Shown: one piece after another, positions 30,839 through 40,572 of the stretch | Layout of the letters: the number at the start of each line of letters is the position of its first letter | How positions within the stretch are numbered: position 1 is the stretch's first letter | Source: a virus | Length of the DNA stretch: 64,000 nucleotides | Virus record (IMG/VR): IMGVR_UViG_3300029319_000012 | Location: 1-64,000 of that record | Strand: one strand, 5' to 3' | Notes under the pieces: model-generated | What the model was told of the DNA's origin: nothing | The model's database searches: none | What the model saw: the letters and a program-made list of their open reading frames with translations, nothing else | Translations under genes and position numbers: made by a program

Positions 30839-32089
30839 ATGTCTAAAAAAATTAAAGTGTTCGTTATTTCTGATCACCCTTACTCTCCGTCAGGTGTTGG
30901 AACACAAACACGCTACATGGTAGAGAGCTTATTAGCAACTGGTAACTATCAGTTTATTTGTTTCGGCGGCGCCATTAAGCACAATGATTACAAACCTCAA
31001 AAAACTGATAAGTGGGGAGATGACTTGCTTATCTTTCCGGTAGATGGCTATGGAACACAAGATTCAGTTCGATCGATTATAATGACTGAAAAACCAGATA
31101 TGCTCTGGTTCATGACAGATCCTAGATTCTTTCCATGGCTATGGGAAATGGAAGATGAAATTAGGTCTCTGATTCCTATGATTTATTACCATGTATGGGA
31201 TAATTATCCATATCCCATGTATAATAAAGTTTGGTACGACTCAACTGATGTTGTTGCATGTATATCAAAACTAACTCATGATATTGTTTCAACAGTTTCA
31301 CCTGAAGTTGATTCTTTTTATATGCCACATGCAGTAAACACTGAATTCTTTAAGCCTTTATCTGAAGAAGATCGATCTGAACTTAGAAAGAACATGGATA
31401 TACCAGACGACAAGTTTGTTGTGTTTTGGAATAATCGGAATGCAAGAAGAAAGCAGCCTGCTACTTTAATTTTCTTGTTTAAAGAATTTTTAGATAAGGT
31501 TGGGCATGATAAAGCTAAATTAATTATGCATACTGACCCGACAGATATCAACGGACCAAACTTGGTTGCTGTTATTAACAATCTAGGATTAAATCAAGGT
31601 CAAGTACAGTTTTCGACTCAGAAACTAGAATTTCCGCAACTAGCTGCAATCTATAATATTGCAGATGTCACTGTTAATGTTTCAGACGCTGAGGGCTTTG
31701 GGTTGTCGACCCTAGAGTCTTTATGCTGCGGTCGCCCAATTATTGTTAATATGACTGGTGGGTTAAAAGATCAAGTAACTGATGGTGAGAATTGGTATGG
31801 CATTGGTATTGAGCCAAGATCAAAGTCAGTAATTGGCTCGCAAGATATACCATATATCTATGAAGATAGATTTGTTGGGGAAGATTTTGTTGATGCGCTT
31901 ACACAGATGTATAACATGACAAAAGAAGAGCGTCTTGAGTTGGGTGAGAAGTGTCATGAGTTTGCAAATAAAAACTTTAACTTTGAAGACTATTGCACAA
32001 AATGGGATGAGAAGCTGAGAGAAGTACATGCAAAATATGGCTCTTGGGGAGAAAGAGAATATCAATCATGGGAGATGTTAGAGGTTTAA
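30839..32089 (+). CDS. Glycosyltransferase, GT-B fold (GT4-like), 416 aa
   Basis: The N-terminal domain starts with KVFVISDHPYSPSGVGTQTR, as in GT4 enzymes. The C-terminal domain carries VSDAEGFGLSTLESLCCGRP at about 283-302, the acidic E-x7-E sugar-nucleotide motif. GT4 enzymes move sugars from nucleotide donors with retention. It has no membrane segment, so it would act in the cytoplasm. It follows the nuclease by six bases and is first in a thirteen-gene glycan block. Acceptor and donor are unknown. Confidence 0.8.
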   Translation: MSKKIKVFVISDHPYSPSGVGTQTRYMVESLLATGNYQFICFGGAIKHNDYKPQKTDKWGDDLLIFPVDGYGTQDSVRSIIMTEKPDMLWFMTDPRFFPWLWEMEDEIRSLIPMIYYHVWDNYPYPMYNKVWYDSTDVVACISKLTHDIVSTVSPEVDSFYMPHAVNTEFFKPLSEEDRSELRKNMDIPDDKFVVFWNNRNARRKQPATLIFLFKEFLDKVGHDKAKLIMHTDPTDINGPNLVAVINNLGLNQGQVQFSTQKLEFPQLAAIYNIADVTVNVSDAEGFGLSTLESLCCGRPIIVNMTGGLKDQVTDGENWYGIGIEPRSKSVIGSQDIPYIYEDRFVGEDFVDALTQMYNMTKEERLELGEKCHEFANKNFNFEDYCTKWDEKLREVHAKYGSWGEREYQSWEMLEV

Positions 32090-32090
32090 T

Positions 32091-33350
32091 ATGAAAAAAG
32101 TTTTATTAAAAGCACCATTGTTAACACAAAGTGGATATGGGCATCACGGAAGAACAGTATTGAGGGCACTACAGACTCGCCCAGATTTGTTTGATATTTA
32201 CATAATCCCAATGACTTGGGGGCATACCAGCTGGCTTCCAGATGCATCAGCTGAAAGAGTATGGATTGATTCAAATATTAAAAAGACAATTGAGTATATG
32301 AAAGCTGGAGGTCAGTTTGACATGTCTCTTCAAGTGTCAATCCCGCCTGAGTGGGAAAAGCTAGCGCCTATAAATATTGGCATCACGGCTGGCATTGAGA
32401 CAGATAAAGTTGCTCCACAGTGGATAGAAAAAGGAAATTTAATGGACAAAATTATTACAATTTCCAAGCATTCAGTTGACAGTTATAAAGATACAGTCTA
32501 TAAAGCACAAGATAATCAAACTGGTAAAGAGTTTGATTACCGCCTAGTAGCACCAATAGAATACGTTTCTTATCCCGTATTAAAAGCTGAACCAGCAAAA
32601 ATTGACTTAGATTTGCAGACTGATTTCAATTTTTTAGCCGTTGCACAGATGGGACCTAGAAAAAATCTAATTGCAACAGTCAGAGCTTTTGTTGAAAAAT
32701 TTAAGGACAATGAGAATGTTGGCTTAATTATAAAAACTAACATTGCTAAAAACTCAAAAATTGACAGAATCAATTCGCATGCTCAACTAAAAGCAATGGT
32801 TGATCAATTTGGCGAGAAAAAATGCAAGGTTTACATTGTACATGGAAGGCTTTCAGATCAAGAGATGGCTGCGCTCTATACGCATCCTAAAATTAAAGCC
32901 TTGGTTTCAACAACTCATGGCGAAGGATTTGGGTTGCCGCTCTTTGAAGCAGCTTACTATGGCTTGCCTGTTCTGGCAACTGACTGGTCAGGACATACAG
33001 ATTTTCTGTACAAAACTATTAAACAGAAAAATGGCAATACAAAAACAAAACATATGTTTGGAAGAATTACACATACTCTCAGACCAATCCAGAAAGAAGC
33101 GGTGTGGGATGGCGTACTAATGCAAGATTCTCAGTGGGCATACGCAGAAATTGGCTCTGTAAAAATGAACATGGAAGAAGTATATAAAGATCATGGCAGA
33201 TTTAAAAAGCGCGCCAAAGAACTGCAAAATTGGATTAGTAAAGAATTCAGTGAGAAAAAACAATATGCTGAATATATAGAACAGATAAACTCGGTCGGCT
33301 CTGAACTAGATGAAGAGATTGACGACTTGTTTGCACAAATGGCAGTATAA
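32091..33350 (+). CDS. Glycosyltransferase, GT-B fold (GT4-like), 419 aa
   Basis: It begins MKKVLLKAPLLTQSGYGHHG, a donor-side Gly-rich loop, and has the C-terminal motif STTHGEGFGLPLFEAAYYGLP (about 276-296) with the E-x7-E pair. In the middle, NFLAVAQMGPRKNL fits the linker of GT4 enzymes. Only one base separates it from the gene upstream. It is related in fold to the gene before but not a close copy. Sugar specificity unknown. Confidence 0.8.
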   Translation: MKKVLLKAPLLTQSGYGHHGRTVLRALQTRPDLFDIYIIPMTWGHTSWLPDASAERVWIDSNIKKTIEYMKAGGQFDMSLQVSIPPEWEKLAPINIGITAGIETDKVAPQWIEKGNLMDKIITISKHSVDSYKDTVYKAQDNQTGKEFDYRLVAPIEYVSYPVLKAEPAKIDLDLQTDFNFLAVAQMGPRKNLIATVRAFVEKFKDNENVGLIIKTNIAKNSKIDRINSHAQLKAMVDQFGEKKCKVYIVHGRLSDQEMAALYTHPKIKALVSTTHGEGFGLPLFEAAYYGLPVLATDWSGHTDFLYKTIKQKNGNTKTKHMFGRITHTLRPIQKEAVWDGVLMQDSQWAYAEIGSVKMNMEEVYKDHGRFKKRAKELQNWISKEFSEKKQYAEYIEQINSVGSELDEEIDDLFAQMAV

Positions 33351-33351
33351 A

Positions 33352-34995
33352 ATGATAATATTTGTTTGCGACGCTTTTGTAGAACAATACACAGGCGGTG
33401 CGGAACTAACAACACAAGCTATTATTGATGCATCCTCATATCCTGTAATGAGGGTGCTTTCTAATAAAGTAACGCCTGAATTAATGAGCCAACACAGTGA
33501 CTCATATTGGGTTTTTGGTAATTTTTCTAACTTAGCTCCTCAATGCATTGTTTATGCAATTAAAAATTTAGACTATTCAATTATTGAATATGATTATAAG
33601 TTTTGTAAATATAGATCAATTAAGAAGCATAAAAAGATAGAAAACGTTTGTAATTGTCATAATGAAAGAATAGGCAAGATGGTGTCTACTTTTCTGGCTA
33701 AGTCAAAGTTGAATTTTTGGATGTCACAAAAACAGCTTGATACGTACAAAGAAATATTTCCATTTTTAAAAGGAAACAATGTTGTATTGAGTTCAGTTTT
33801 TTCTGAGTCTACACTGGAGCATCTTGTACACTTAAATTTGAGCATAAAAAAGAAAAAAATTAAAAAAGAGAAGTGGCTAATTCTTGATTCACCTTCTTGG
33901 ATTAAAGGTAGGGATGTAGCCGTACATTATGCAAAACATAATAATCTTGACTATGAGTTGGTTTGGGGCTTAAGTTATCCACAAATGCTTTTAAAACTAG
34001 CGGAGGCAAAAGGTATAATCTTTTTACCTTTGGCGGCTGATACTTGTCCGCGTTTTGTAATTGAAGCTAAAATGTTAGGATGTGATCTTATTCTCAATGA
34101 GGATGTTCAGCATAAAAACGAGCCATGGTTTGATAATCCTCGATCTACCTACGAGTACTTATCAACCAGGGCAGACTTCTTCTGGGATAAGATAGAAAAG
34201 ATAGCTTCAAAAAATCTTGGCTTTTCTGTGCCAGAAAAAAATACCGACAGCCACATTAAGTTAATCGTGCCATTTTATAATGCTGGAGCATGGCTTAAAA
34301 ACTGCATTGATAGTTTAAAAAAGCAAGCCAATACAAACTTTGAATGCATAATGATTGACGATATGTCGACAGATAATTCAGTGAAAATAGCTAAAAAACA
34401 CATTGATTCTGATAGTAGATTTAAGCTAATAGTAAATAAAGAAAAGCGTTATGCGCTTGGTAATATATGTCATGCTATTGAAAATGCTGAGTGTAATGAT
34501 GATGATATAATTGTCTTGCTGGATGGTGACGACTGGCTAGCTTCATCTCAGTCATTAAGTATATTGTCTTCTGAATATTCAAAAGAGAAATGTTTGATGA
34601 CTTATGGCAGTTATATTTATAGTCCATCTTCCATGAAAGGTGTTGAGCCATCAGCGTATTCTGATGATGTTATACAGAATAATTTGTTTAGAGAGGATCA
34701 TTGGCGAGCGTCGCACTTAAGAAGCTTTAAATATAAGCTCTGGAAGCATTTAAATCACAACGATTTAAAAGATGAGCAAGGTGAATATTACAAAATGACT
34801 TATGACCAAGCGATTATGTTGCCGCTTTTAGAGATGGCTGGAGATCGATCTCATTACATTGATCAAATATTATACGTGTACAACAAAGAAAACCCCTTAA
34901 GCATCGACAAGAACAAGGCACAAGAGCAATATAATCTAGCTTTAAAAATAAGAAATAAGAAGAAATATGATAAACTAGATGAAAGTATACTTTGA
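33352..34995 (+). CDS. Two-domain glycosyltransferase: GT-B-like N part and GT2 (GT-A) C part, 547 aa
   Basis: Start chosen at ATG 33352, right after the stop of the gene upstream; a longer frame from 33310 overlaps it. Residues 1-290 resemble a GT-B enzyme with weak motifs (VCDAFVEQYTGGAEL). Residues 300-547 are a GT2 domain: LIVPFYNAGAWLKNCIDSL, IDDMSTDNS and LLDGDDWL, where the DGD is the D-x-D metal site for the nucleotide sugar. The fusion could add two sugars in turn, or the first part may bind the acceptor. Related fusions are common in polysaccharide clusters. Confidence 0.75.
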   Translation: MIIFVCDAFVEQYTGGAELTTQAIIDASSYPVMRVLSNKVTPELMSQHSDSYWVFGNFSNLAPQCIVYAIKNLDYSIIEYDYKFCKYRSIKKHKKIENVCNCHNERIGKMVSTFLAKSKLNFWMSQKQLDTYKEIFPFLKGNNVVLSSVFSESTLEHLVHLNLSIKKKKIKKEKWLILDSPSWIKGRDVAVHYAKHNNLDYELVWGLSYPQMLLKLAEAKGIIFLPLAADTCPRFVIEAKMLGCDLILNEDVQHKNEPWFDNPRSTYEYLSTRADFFWDKIEKIASKNLGFSVPEKNTDSHIKLIVPFYNAGAWLKNCIDSLKKQANTNFECIMIDDMSTDNSVKIAKKHIDSDSRFKLIVNKEKRYALGNICHAIENAECNDDDIIVLLDGDDWLASSQSLSILSSEYSKEKCLMTYGSYIYSPSSMKGVEPSAYSDDVIQNNLFREDHWRASHLRSFKYKLWKHLNHNDLKDEQGEYYKMTYDQAIMLPLLEMAGDRSHYIDQILYVYNKENPLSIDKNKAQEQYNLALKIRNKKKYDKLDESIL

Positions 34996-35878
34996 AAATG
35001 TTAATTTTAGAAGCTTATCTGGACCAAATTCATTTGCTAATAAGTTAGCAAAATACCTTTTGCAATCTGGTGTTGAAATCGTTGATTCTGTTGCAGAGTC
35101 AGATAAGAGGCTTTGTTTTATAGAGACTCGCGACTATGGCTGCAAAAAGCCAATCATACAAAGATTAGATGGGATATATTTTAATCTATTGCAAGATTAT
35201 AAAGCGCAAAATTCTAATATTCAACAAACGTTTAAACACTCAAGTGCAGTGGTTTATCAAACAAGCTTCAATCAAAAATTAATAAATAAGTTTTTTGGTG
35301 TGCACGAAAAATCAGTTGTAATACCAAATGGAGCTGACTTAAAAAAAATTGAAGCAATTCCTGCTTTAGTGCATACTAAGCTTGACAAGTTTAAAAGCAT
35401 TTGGAGCTGTGCGTCTCATTGGCGTCCACATAAAAGATTAGATGATAATATCAGGTATTTTTTAGAACACTCTAGCTTAGACGAGTGCCTGGTCGTTGCA
35501 GGCGATACAAACAAAAATTATGTTAAGAATGATAGAATTTTTTATATTGGCTCAGTTTCACACGAAAAATTGATATCTCTTTATAAAGCGTCCAAATATT
35601 TTATTCACTTATCTTGGCTAGATCATTGCCCAAATGTTGTTGTTGACGCTCGTGCATCAGGTTGTCAAGTGATTTGCTCTTCAGCAGGTGGCACTGTTGA
35701 GATTGCTGGAGAAAATGCAGTTGTTATTGAAGAGGATGAGTGGGATTTTAAACCAGTGAGGCTTTATGACCCACCTCCATTAAATTTTGATAAAAAAGTA
35801 AAAAACACCCATAATTCAGATTATAATATGGAAACTGTAGCCGCAGCCTACAAAAATTTTATGGAGTCCGTTATATGA
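34979..35878 (+). CDS. Glycosyltransferase, GT4-like, 299 aa
   Basis: The start at 34979 overlaps the upstream gene by 17 bases. Motifs of a GT-B enzyme are present: SGPNSFANKLAKYL near the start, VVIPNGADL near 113, a CASHWRPHKR segment, and HCPNVVVDARASGCQVI at about 217-233 in place of the E-x7-E region. The protein is short for GT4 (usual near 370). It overlaps the aminotransferase gene by ATGA. Sugar unknown. Confidence 0.75.
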   Translation: MKVYFENVNFRSLSGPNSFANKLAKYLLQSGVEIVDSVAESDKRLCFIETRDYGCKKPIIQRLDGIYFNLLQDYKAQNSNIQQTFKHSSAVVYQTSFNQKLINKFFGVHEKSVVIPNGADLKKIEAIPALVHTKLDKFKSIWSCASHWRPHKRLDDNIRYFLEHSSLDECLVVAGDTNKNYVKNDRIFYIGSVSHEKLISLYKASKYFIHLSWLDHCPNVVVDARASGCQVICSSAGGTVEIAGENAVVIEEDEWDFKPVRLYDPPPLNFDKKVKNTHNSDYNMETVAAAYKNFMESVI

Positions 35879-36966
35879 AAGTAGATTTGTTAGACTTAAC
35901 CAGACAATATCAAAAAATCAAACATGAAGTCGACCCGGTGGTAGATTTCATTATCACATCGCAAAGGTTTATTAATGGTCCAGTTGTTGAAACATTCCAA
36001 GAAAATTTTGCAAAATATTGCGATACAAAATATGCTGTTGGCTGCAGCTCTGGCACTGATGCCTTACTTATGTCCTTAACAGCTTTGGATATTGGTCGTG
36101 GAGATGAAGTTATAACAACTCCATTTACTTTTTTTTCAACGGTTGAAGTCATTGTAAGACGAGGTGCGAAGCCAGTATTTGTCGATATTCAAGAAGATAC
36201 TTTTAATATTGATGTCGAACAGTTAGAAAAAGCAATAACTAAAAAAACAAAGGCAATTATTCCAGTGCACATCTTTGGTCAATGTGCCGACATGGATCGA
36301 ATAATGTCAATTGCCGAAAAACATAACTTGCACGTTATAGAAGATGCCGCGCAGGCAATTAGTGCTTTGTGGCAAGGCAAAAAAGCTGGCTCAATTGGCA
36401 CAACCGGTTGCTTTAGTTTTTTCCCCTCAAAAAACCTTGGAGGTTTTGGCGATGGCGGAATGGTTACAACAAACGATGAAACTTTATATAATAAGATGCT
36501 TCAAATTAGACAGCATGGAATTAGCCTAACAGAGAGATATAAATATGATTACCTTGGAGGTAATTTTAGATTAGATGCTCTACAAGCAGGAGTTCTAGAT
36601 GTTAAGTTAAGACATATTGATGAATGGTCAAATGCAAGAAGACAAAATGCAGAGTATTATTATAATCATTTAAAAAGCTATAATTTGCCTTTTGTTGACG
36701 ATCGCGGACATCATATATACAATCAATTTGTAATTAAAACTGACAATCGCAATGACGTTATTGAAAAACTTAAGGAAGCACAAATCGGCTATGGAATTTA
36801 TTATCCTAATGCGATACATTTACAAAAGCCGATGAAGTATTTAAAATATAAAAAAGGCTCACTGCCAGTTTGTGAGAAAGTTTGCGAGCAGGTTTTAGCG
36901 CTTCCTATATATCCTGATCTTCTTCAGGAAGAGCTAGAGTACGTCGCTTATGTAATGGAGAAGTAG
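35875..36966 (+). CDS. DegT/DnrJ/EryC1-type PLP aminotransferase, 363 aa
   Basis: The family pattern is complete: CSSGTDALLMSL near 58, IEDAAQAISA near 155 and CFSFFPSKNLGGFGDGG near 180 with the PLP-binding Lys186. Such enzymes add an amino group to keto-sugar nucleotides, giving amino sugars for surface glycans. The next gene encodes a Gfo/Idh/MocA oxidoreductase, the same pairing as WbpE and WbpB in making 3-amino sugars. That pairing is the best functional clue here. Confidence 0.9.
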   Translation: MKVDLLDLTRQYQKIKHEVDPVVDFIITSQRFINGPVVETFQENFAKYCDTKYAVGCSSGTDALLMSLTALDIGRGDEVITTPFTFFSTVEVIVRRGAKPVFVDIQEDTFNIDVEQLEKAITKKTKAIIPVHIFGQCADMDRIMSIAEKHNLHVIEDAAQAISALWQGKKAGSIGTTGCFSFFPSKNLGGFGDGGMVTTNDETLYNKMLQIRQHGISLTERYKYDYLGGNFRLDALQAGVLDVKLRHIDEWSNARRQNAEYYYNHLKSYNLPFVDDRGHHIYNQFVIKTDNRNDVIEKLKEAQIGYGIYYPNAIHLQKPMKYLKYKKGSLPVCEKVCEQVLALPIYPDLLQEELEYVAYVMEK

Positions 36967-37836
36967 ATGAATGTAATGGTTGTCGGTTGCGGCGCAATGG
37001 GTAAAAAACATGTCAGTGTTTTAAAACAAATCTCTGACACTAAAGTTTTCATGGTTGATCCAGCGTCAAGTGACCTGGAGGTTTTTTCTAGCATTGATGC
37101 TGTTTTATCAAAAAATAAAATTGATTTTGCTGTTATCGCTACGCCAACTAAAACACATTACGATATAGCTTGTCAATTATTACAGAGCAAGATAAGTGTT
37201 TTAATTGAAAAGCCTGTGTTTCATGATTTAGTTGACAAAGAGCAGCTACTTAATTTAGCATCTAAAAATAATTGTAAGCTGGCAGTAGGGCACATTGAAA
37301 GGTTTAATCCGGCAGTGGTTGCACTAAAAAATGAGCTGGCAAATCAAAAAGTATTACATGCAAAATTTGAACGTCTTAGCCCATTTCCTAATCGTGTTAT
37401 GGACGTGGGAGTCAAGCTAGACTTAGCTATTCATGATGTTGACTTGATTAATTTTATTTTACCAAGCAAGATAAAATCTTGTACTAGCGGTAAAACAAGA
37501 GCATTCGCTGATAATGAAGATACAGCAGCTTTCCTTTTTAATCTTGAAGATGGCTCAACCGCTAGTGTATTGACCAGCTGGTTATCACCGTTTAGAAGAA
37601 GAGGTATAGAGGTTTTAACCGACAAAAATTTTTATGAAGTTGATTTAATCAATCAAACAGCAATAAGAAGAACTGCGCACACATGCAATTCTCATACCTC
37701 ACATAATGTTTTTATAAACAAGCATAATGCTCTGAAGGTTCAGCTGGAGTCTTTTATGAGTTACGTTAAAAACAATGAAATTGGAAATCTAGCAACGATA
37801 GAGGATGGTTATGAAGCTTTAGGGTACGTACTATGA
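36967..37836 (+). CDS. Gfo/Idh/MocA-type oxidoreductase, 289 aa
   Basis: The N terminus MNVMVVGCGAMGKKH gives the G-x-G-x-x-G nucleotide loop. IEKPVF at about 80-85 is the conserved E-K-P, and VGHIERFNP is the next family motif. The protein directly abuts the aminotransferase gene. Known members oxidise or reduce sugar rings with NAD(P); in WbpB the product feeds the WbpE aminotransferase. The family is certain; the sugar is inferred. Confidence 0.85.
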   Translation: MNVMVVGCGAMGKKHVSVLKQISDTKVFMVDPASSDLEVFSSIDAVLSKNKIDFAVIATPTKTHYDIACQLLQSKISVLIEKPVFHDLVDKEQLLNLASKNNCKLAVGHIERFNPAVVALKNELANQKVLHAKFERLSPFPNRVMDVGVKLDLAIHDVDLINFILPSKIKSCTSGKTRAFADNEDTAAFLFNLEDGSTASVLTSWLSPFRRRGIEVLTDKNFYEVDLINQTAIRRTAHTCNSHTSHNVFINKHNALKVQLESFMSYVKNNEIGNLATIEDGYEALGYVL

Positions 37837-38723
37837 AAGGCTGTATAAATATTATTTCGTCTAGAAAGCTTTGCATAGAGCACTGTCTAAGATCTTTGTG
37901 GGAGGGCTACAACCACAAACATGAATACCCAACTTATGTTTATTACTTTGATGATATATACGATGATTTAAGCTTTCAAAAACAAATAAAAGAAAGCATC
38001 AGCCAGAACATTCATTTTGTCTCAGTGCCTTATAGAACACCGGACTTTATTGATGAATCGGACATGTTTTACAATAGGCAGGATATATCATATGTGCGCA
38101 ATTCTTTTTCAATAAACAGAAAAGGATACTTACACATGTGTAATTTTACAAGCAACATGTATGGATATGAAAATACTGAGTTGGAAAAATATGATTTTAT
38201 CATGACACATGATGATGAATCAGGTTATGATAAATTAATGCCTTATGATCCTTTTGATGTTTTGGAGCAAGAAGGATACCAAATTGGTGCTTTTTTTGTT
38301 GGTCAAAGATTAAAAAATGGTCAGCCGCACCAAGGGCATTTAGATACAAGGGTTGGCTTGTGGGATTTTACAAAAAGATTTTTGATTGATAATGATATTG
38401 ACCCTAAATCAAAGTCTTTAGCTGATCTTCTAGTTGACTCGCAGGCACACAATAATTTTCATTTTCTAGAGTGGTGTGATACATATGTGATTAAAAACAC
38501 TGCTTTTCAAACAGATTTGTGGAAAAAATGGATTAGTGCTGTTAATAAGAGCGGCGGCATATATAAGTATCGATGGGGTGACAACGAGATCATCAGCTTG
38601 TTTGCTCACATGCTGCAAGATAAAATTTATAATTTTGGTGCAGTTCGTGATGGGATTCATAATCAAGGCAAGTTTAGGTATTTGCAAGATTATGCTCCGG
38701 GAGTTAGAGATCTCAGCAGGTAA
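37833..38723 (+). CDS. Glycosyltransferase resembling family GT15 (KRE2/MNT1 type), 296 aa
   Basis: A central part, CNFTSNMYGYENTELEKYDF then IMTHDDES and YDPF (about 102-141), and a later SGGIYKYRWGDNEIISLFA (about 240-258) match the most typical blocks of yeast alpha-1,2-mannosyltransferases. There the first block leads to an acidic metal site and the second is a GGF-x-E-R-W-G-D motif. Here the Glu-Arg is Lys-Tyr-Arg, and DDE replaces the usual acidic triplet. GT15 is mainly fungal, so a phage copy is odd. The match is by eye and the enzyme could be a remote GT-A type. Confidence 0.5.
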   Translation: MKGCINIISSRKLCIEHCLRSLWEGYNHKHEYPTYVYYFDDIYDDLSFQKQIKESISQNIHFVSVPYRTPDFIDESDMFYNRQDISYVRNSFSINRKGYLHMCNFTSNMYGYENTELEKYDFIMTHDDESGYDKLMPYDPFDVLEQEGYQIGAFFVGQRLKNGQPHQGHLDTRVGLWDFTKRFLIDNDIDPKSKSLADLLVDSQAHNNFHFLEWCDTYVIKNTAFQTDLWKKWISAVNKSGGIYKYRWGDNEIISLFAHMLQDKIYNFGAVRDGIHNQGKFRYLQDYAPGVRDLSR

Positions 38724-38725
38724 TT

Positions 38726-39673
38726 ATGAAAATACTATACATAGACCCAGTTGTCAAGACAGCTACATCAGCAAACTATCATTATTATGATGGTGTTTAT
38801 GACGAACTAATAAAAGAACATCAAGTTGCGTTACTGGCTCATGTTCCAGCCAACGTTAAAGATATATGTAGACACAATAACTTTGAGCCAGATTTTGTTG
38901 TTTTTGGATTAGGGTGGTTTAATCATAAATATTTTAACAAAATTCAAGGTCTAGATTATCCATCGGCATGTGTATTATTCAAGCCGCAAAATGAATTAAA
39001 AGAAAAGCTTGATTTTTGCAAAATAAACAGTATTGATGTTTTATTAACACCAAATCCTGATTTTGCAGGATACGAAAATATAACTGGTGTTAAATCTATG
39101 CTCTTTCCATATGGATTTGATGCTGATACGTTTTACGATAGAGGTCTAAAAAAAGAATATGATGTTGGTTTTTCTGGTGCGTTGCACGAAAATAAACATT
39201 ATCCACCGGGTGCTTTTCCTGTTGAGAATATTAGAACGAAAATAGGTGGTCTTCTTAATGACAATCACGATATCAACGTTTTCTGGAGTTCAAGTGATTC
39301 TCAGCCGGCTAGAATACCTAGCTATGAAGAATATTCAAAAAAAATTAACAGCTCTAAAATATGGATAGCCACCCAAGCAGCGTTTGGTGATATAACACCA
39401 AGATACTATGAGGTTGCTGCATCCGGTGCTTTGCTGTTTTGTCAAAAAATACCACAGCAATATGAACATATTTTTAAAAACGGTTATAATTGTATTGAGT
39501 TTAATCATGATTTAAGTGATTTTAACAAAAAATTAACTTATTATCTTAACAATGATAGTGAAAGACGCTCAATTGTTAATAATGCTCTAGAGTTTTTTCA
39601 TGACAAATATCAGTGGAAAAACAGAGCAAGTGAGCTAATCACAGTAATGCAAGAAGTGATCGATGGACAATAA
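38726..39673 (+). CDS. Glycosyltransferase with Glyco_trans_1_2-like C domain, 315 aa
   Basis: The C-terminal part (RYYEVAASGALLFCQKIPQQ, NGYNCIEFNHDL then DSERRSIVNNALEFFHDKY) is typical of the one-domain GT-B group often annotated Glyco_trans_1_2. The N-terminal half has VGFSGALHENKHYP before it. No D-x-D is needed in this fold. It follows the GT15-like gene by two bases and overlaps the radical SAM gene by 11. Sugar unknown. Confidence 0.7.
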   Translation: MKILYIDPVVKTATSANYHYYDGVYDELIKEHQVALLAHVPANVKDICRHNNFEPDFVVFGLGWFNHKYFNKIQGLDYPSACVLFKPQNELKEKLDFCKINSIDVLLTPNPDFAGYENITGVKSMLFPYGFDADTFYDRGLKKEYDVGFSGALHENKHYPPGAFPVENIRTKIGGLLNDNHDINVFWSSSDSQPARIPSYEEYSKKINSSKIWIATQAAFGDITPRYYEVAASGALLFCQKIPQQYEHIFKNGYNCIEFNHDLSDFNKKLTYYLNNDSERRSIVNNALEFFHDKYQWKNRASELITVMQEVIDGQ

Positions 39674-40517
39674 ACAAATATTCAAACAAAATTTAAAAAT
39701 GATTGAAATAGAAATTTATTCCTATTGCAACCGAGTTTGTTGGTTCTGCCCAAATTCTTTTATTGATAGAAGAAGTGAAAATAAATTTATGTCGGAAAGC
39801 GATTATTTAGATTTGCTGAATCAACTAGCTGAAATTGATTATTCAGGTGAAGTAGCGTATAGTCGATATAATGAGCCCTTGGCTAACAGGCAGGTGTTTG
39901 TTGAAAGAGTCAAGCAAGCTAGGCAGATATTACCAAATGCTATATTAAAGACAAATACAAATGGCGATTATGTTACAAGAGATTACATTGAAGAGTTAGC
40001 TGAAGTTGGATTTAATCAGCTTTGGATTCAGCAGTATTTAGCGAATGAAGAGAGATACGATCATAAAAAGATGTATGATAGAATTCATAAAAAAATAAAA
40101 AAGCTAGGCTTGCCGGCAACTGAGCTAACAAATATACAAGGCTGCAAACTAGAATATGACTTGTCGTATAAAGAAATGACAATACACATTAGGGCGAGAA
40201 ATTTTGAGCTAGATGGATCGAGTCGAGGAGACACAGTTCCAATTGCTGATGATTATCAGAGAACACAAAGATGCATGCAAGTTTCTGATAATATGTATAT
40301 AGATTATAATGGAAGCGTAATGGTTTGCTGTGCTTTACGCTCAGACGTGCCGGGACAAGAAAGCGGTATAATGGGGCATATTAGCGACGGAAAGCTGTGG
40401 GATATTCATGTTAATGATAGCTATTCTTCATGGAGAGAACATCATAAAGAGGATGGACCTAAAGAGGGTTTTTGTAGAACGTGTCGAGATAGCGTGAAGC
40501 CGACTTATGAGCAATAA
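39663..40517 (+). CDS. Radical SAM enzyme with SPASM-like C-terminal cysteines, 284 aa
   Basis: Residues 19-26 (CNRVCWFC) are the C-x3-C-x2-C that binds the 4Fe-4S cluster and SAM. The C terminus has MVCCALRSD and FCRTCRDS, extra cysteines as in SPASM or twitch domains that bind further clusters. Such enzymes modify peptides or sugars by radical chemistry. Its place inside the glycan block suggests a sugar or glycopeptide substrate. The stop overlaps a very short frame at 40507. Confidence 0.8.
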   Translation: MDNKQIFKQNLKMIEIEIYSYCNRVCWFCPNSFIDRRSENKFMSESDYLDLLNQLAEIDYSGEVAYSRYNEPLANRQVFVERVKQARQILPNAILKTNTNGDYVTRDYIEELAEVGFNQLWIQQYLANEERYDHKKMYDRIHKKIKKLGLPATELTNIQGCKLEYDLSYKEMTIHIRARNFELDGSSRGDTVPIADDYQRTQRCMQVSDNMYIDYNGSVMVCCALRSDVPGQESGIMGHISDGKLWDIHVNDSYSSWREHHKEDGPKEGFCRTCRDSVKPTYEQ

Positions 40518-40572
40518 TAGAAAGTTGCAGGAAATGTTGCCAATTGAAGAATACGATTTAATGGACAAATAA
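40507..40572 (+). CDS. Possible very short frame, 21 aa, after the radical SAM gene
   Basis: ATG 40507 gives MSNNRKLQEMLPIEEYDLMD and ends in Lys before TAA. It overlaps the radical SAM stop but has no ribosome-binding site of its own. It may be the remnant of a longer gene or a leader, as 39 non-coding bases follow before the methyltransferase. Weak. Confidence 0.2.
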   Translation: MSNNRKLQEMLPIEEYDLMDK

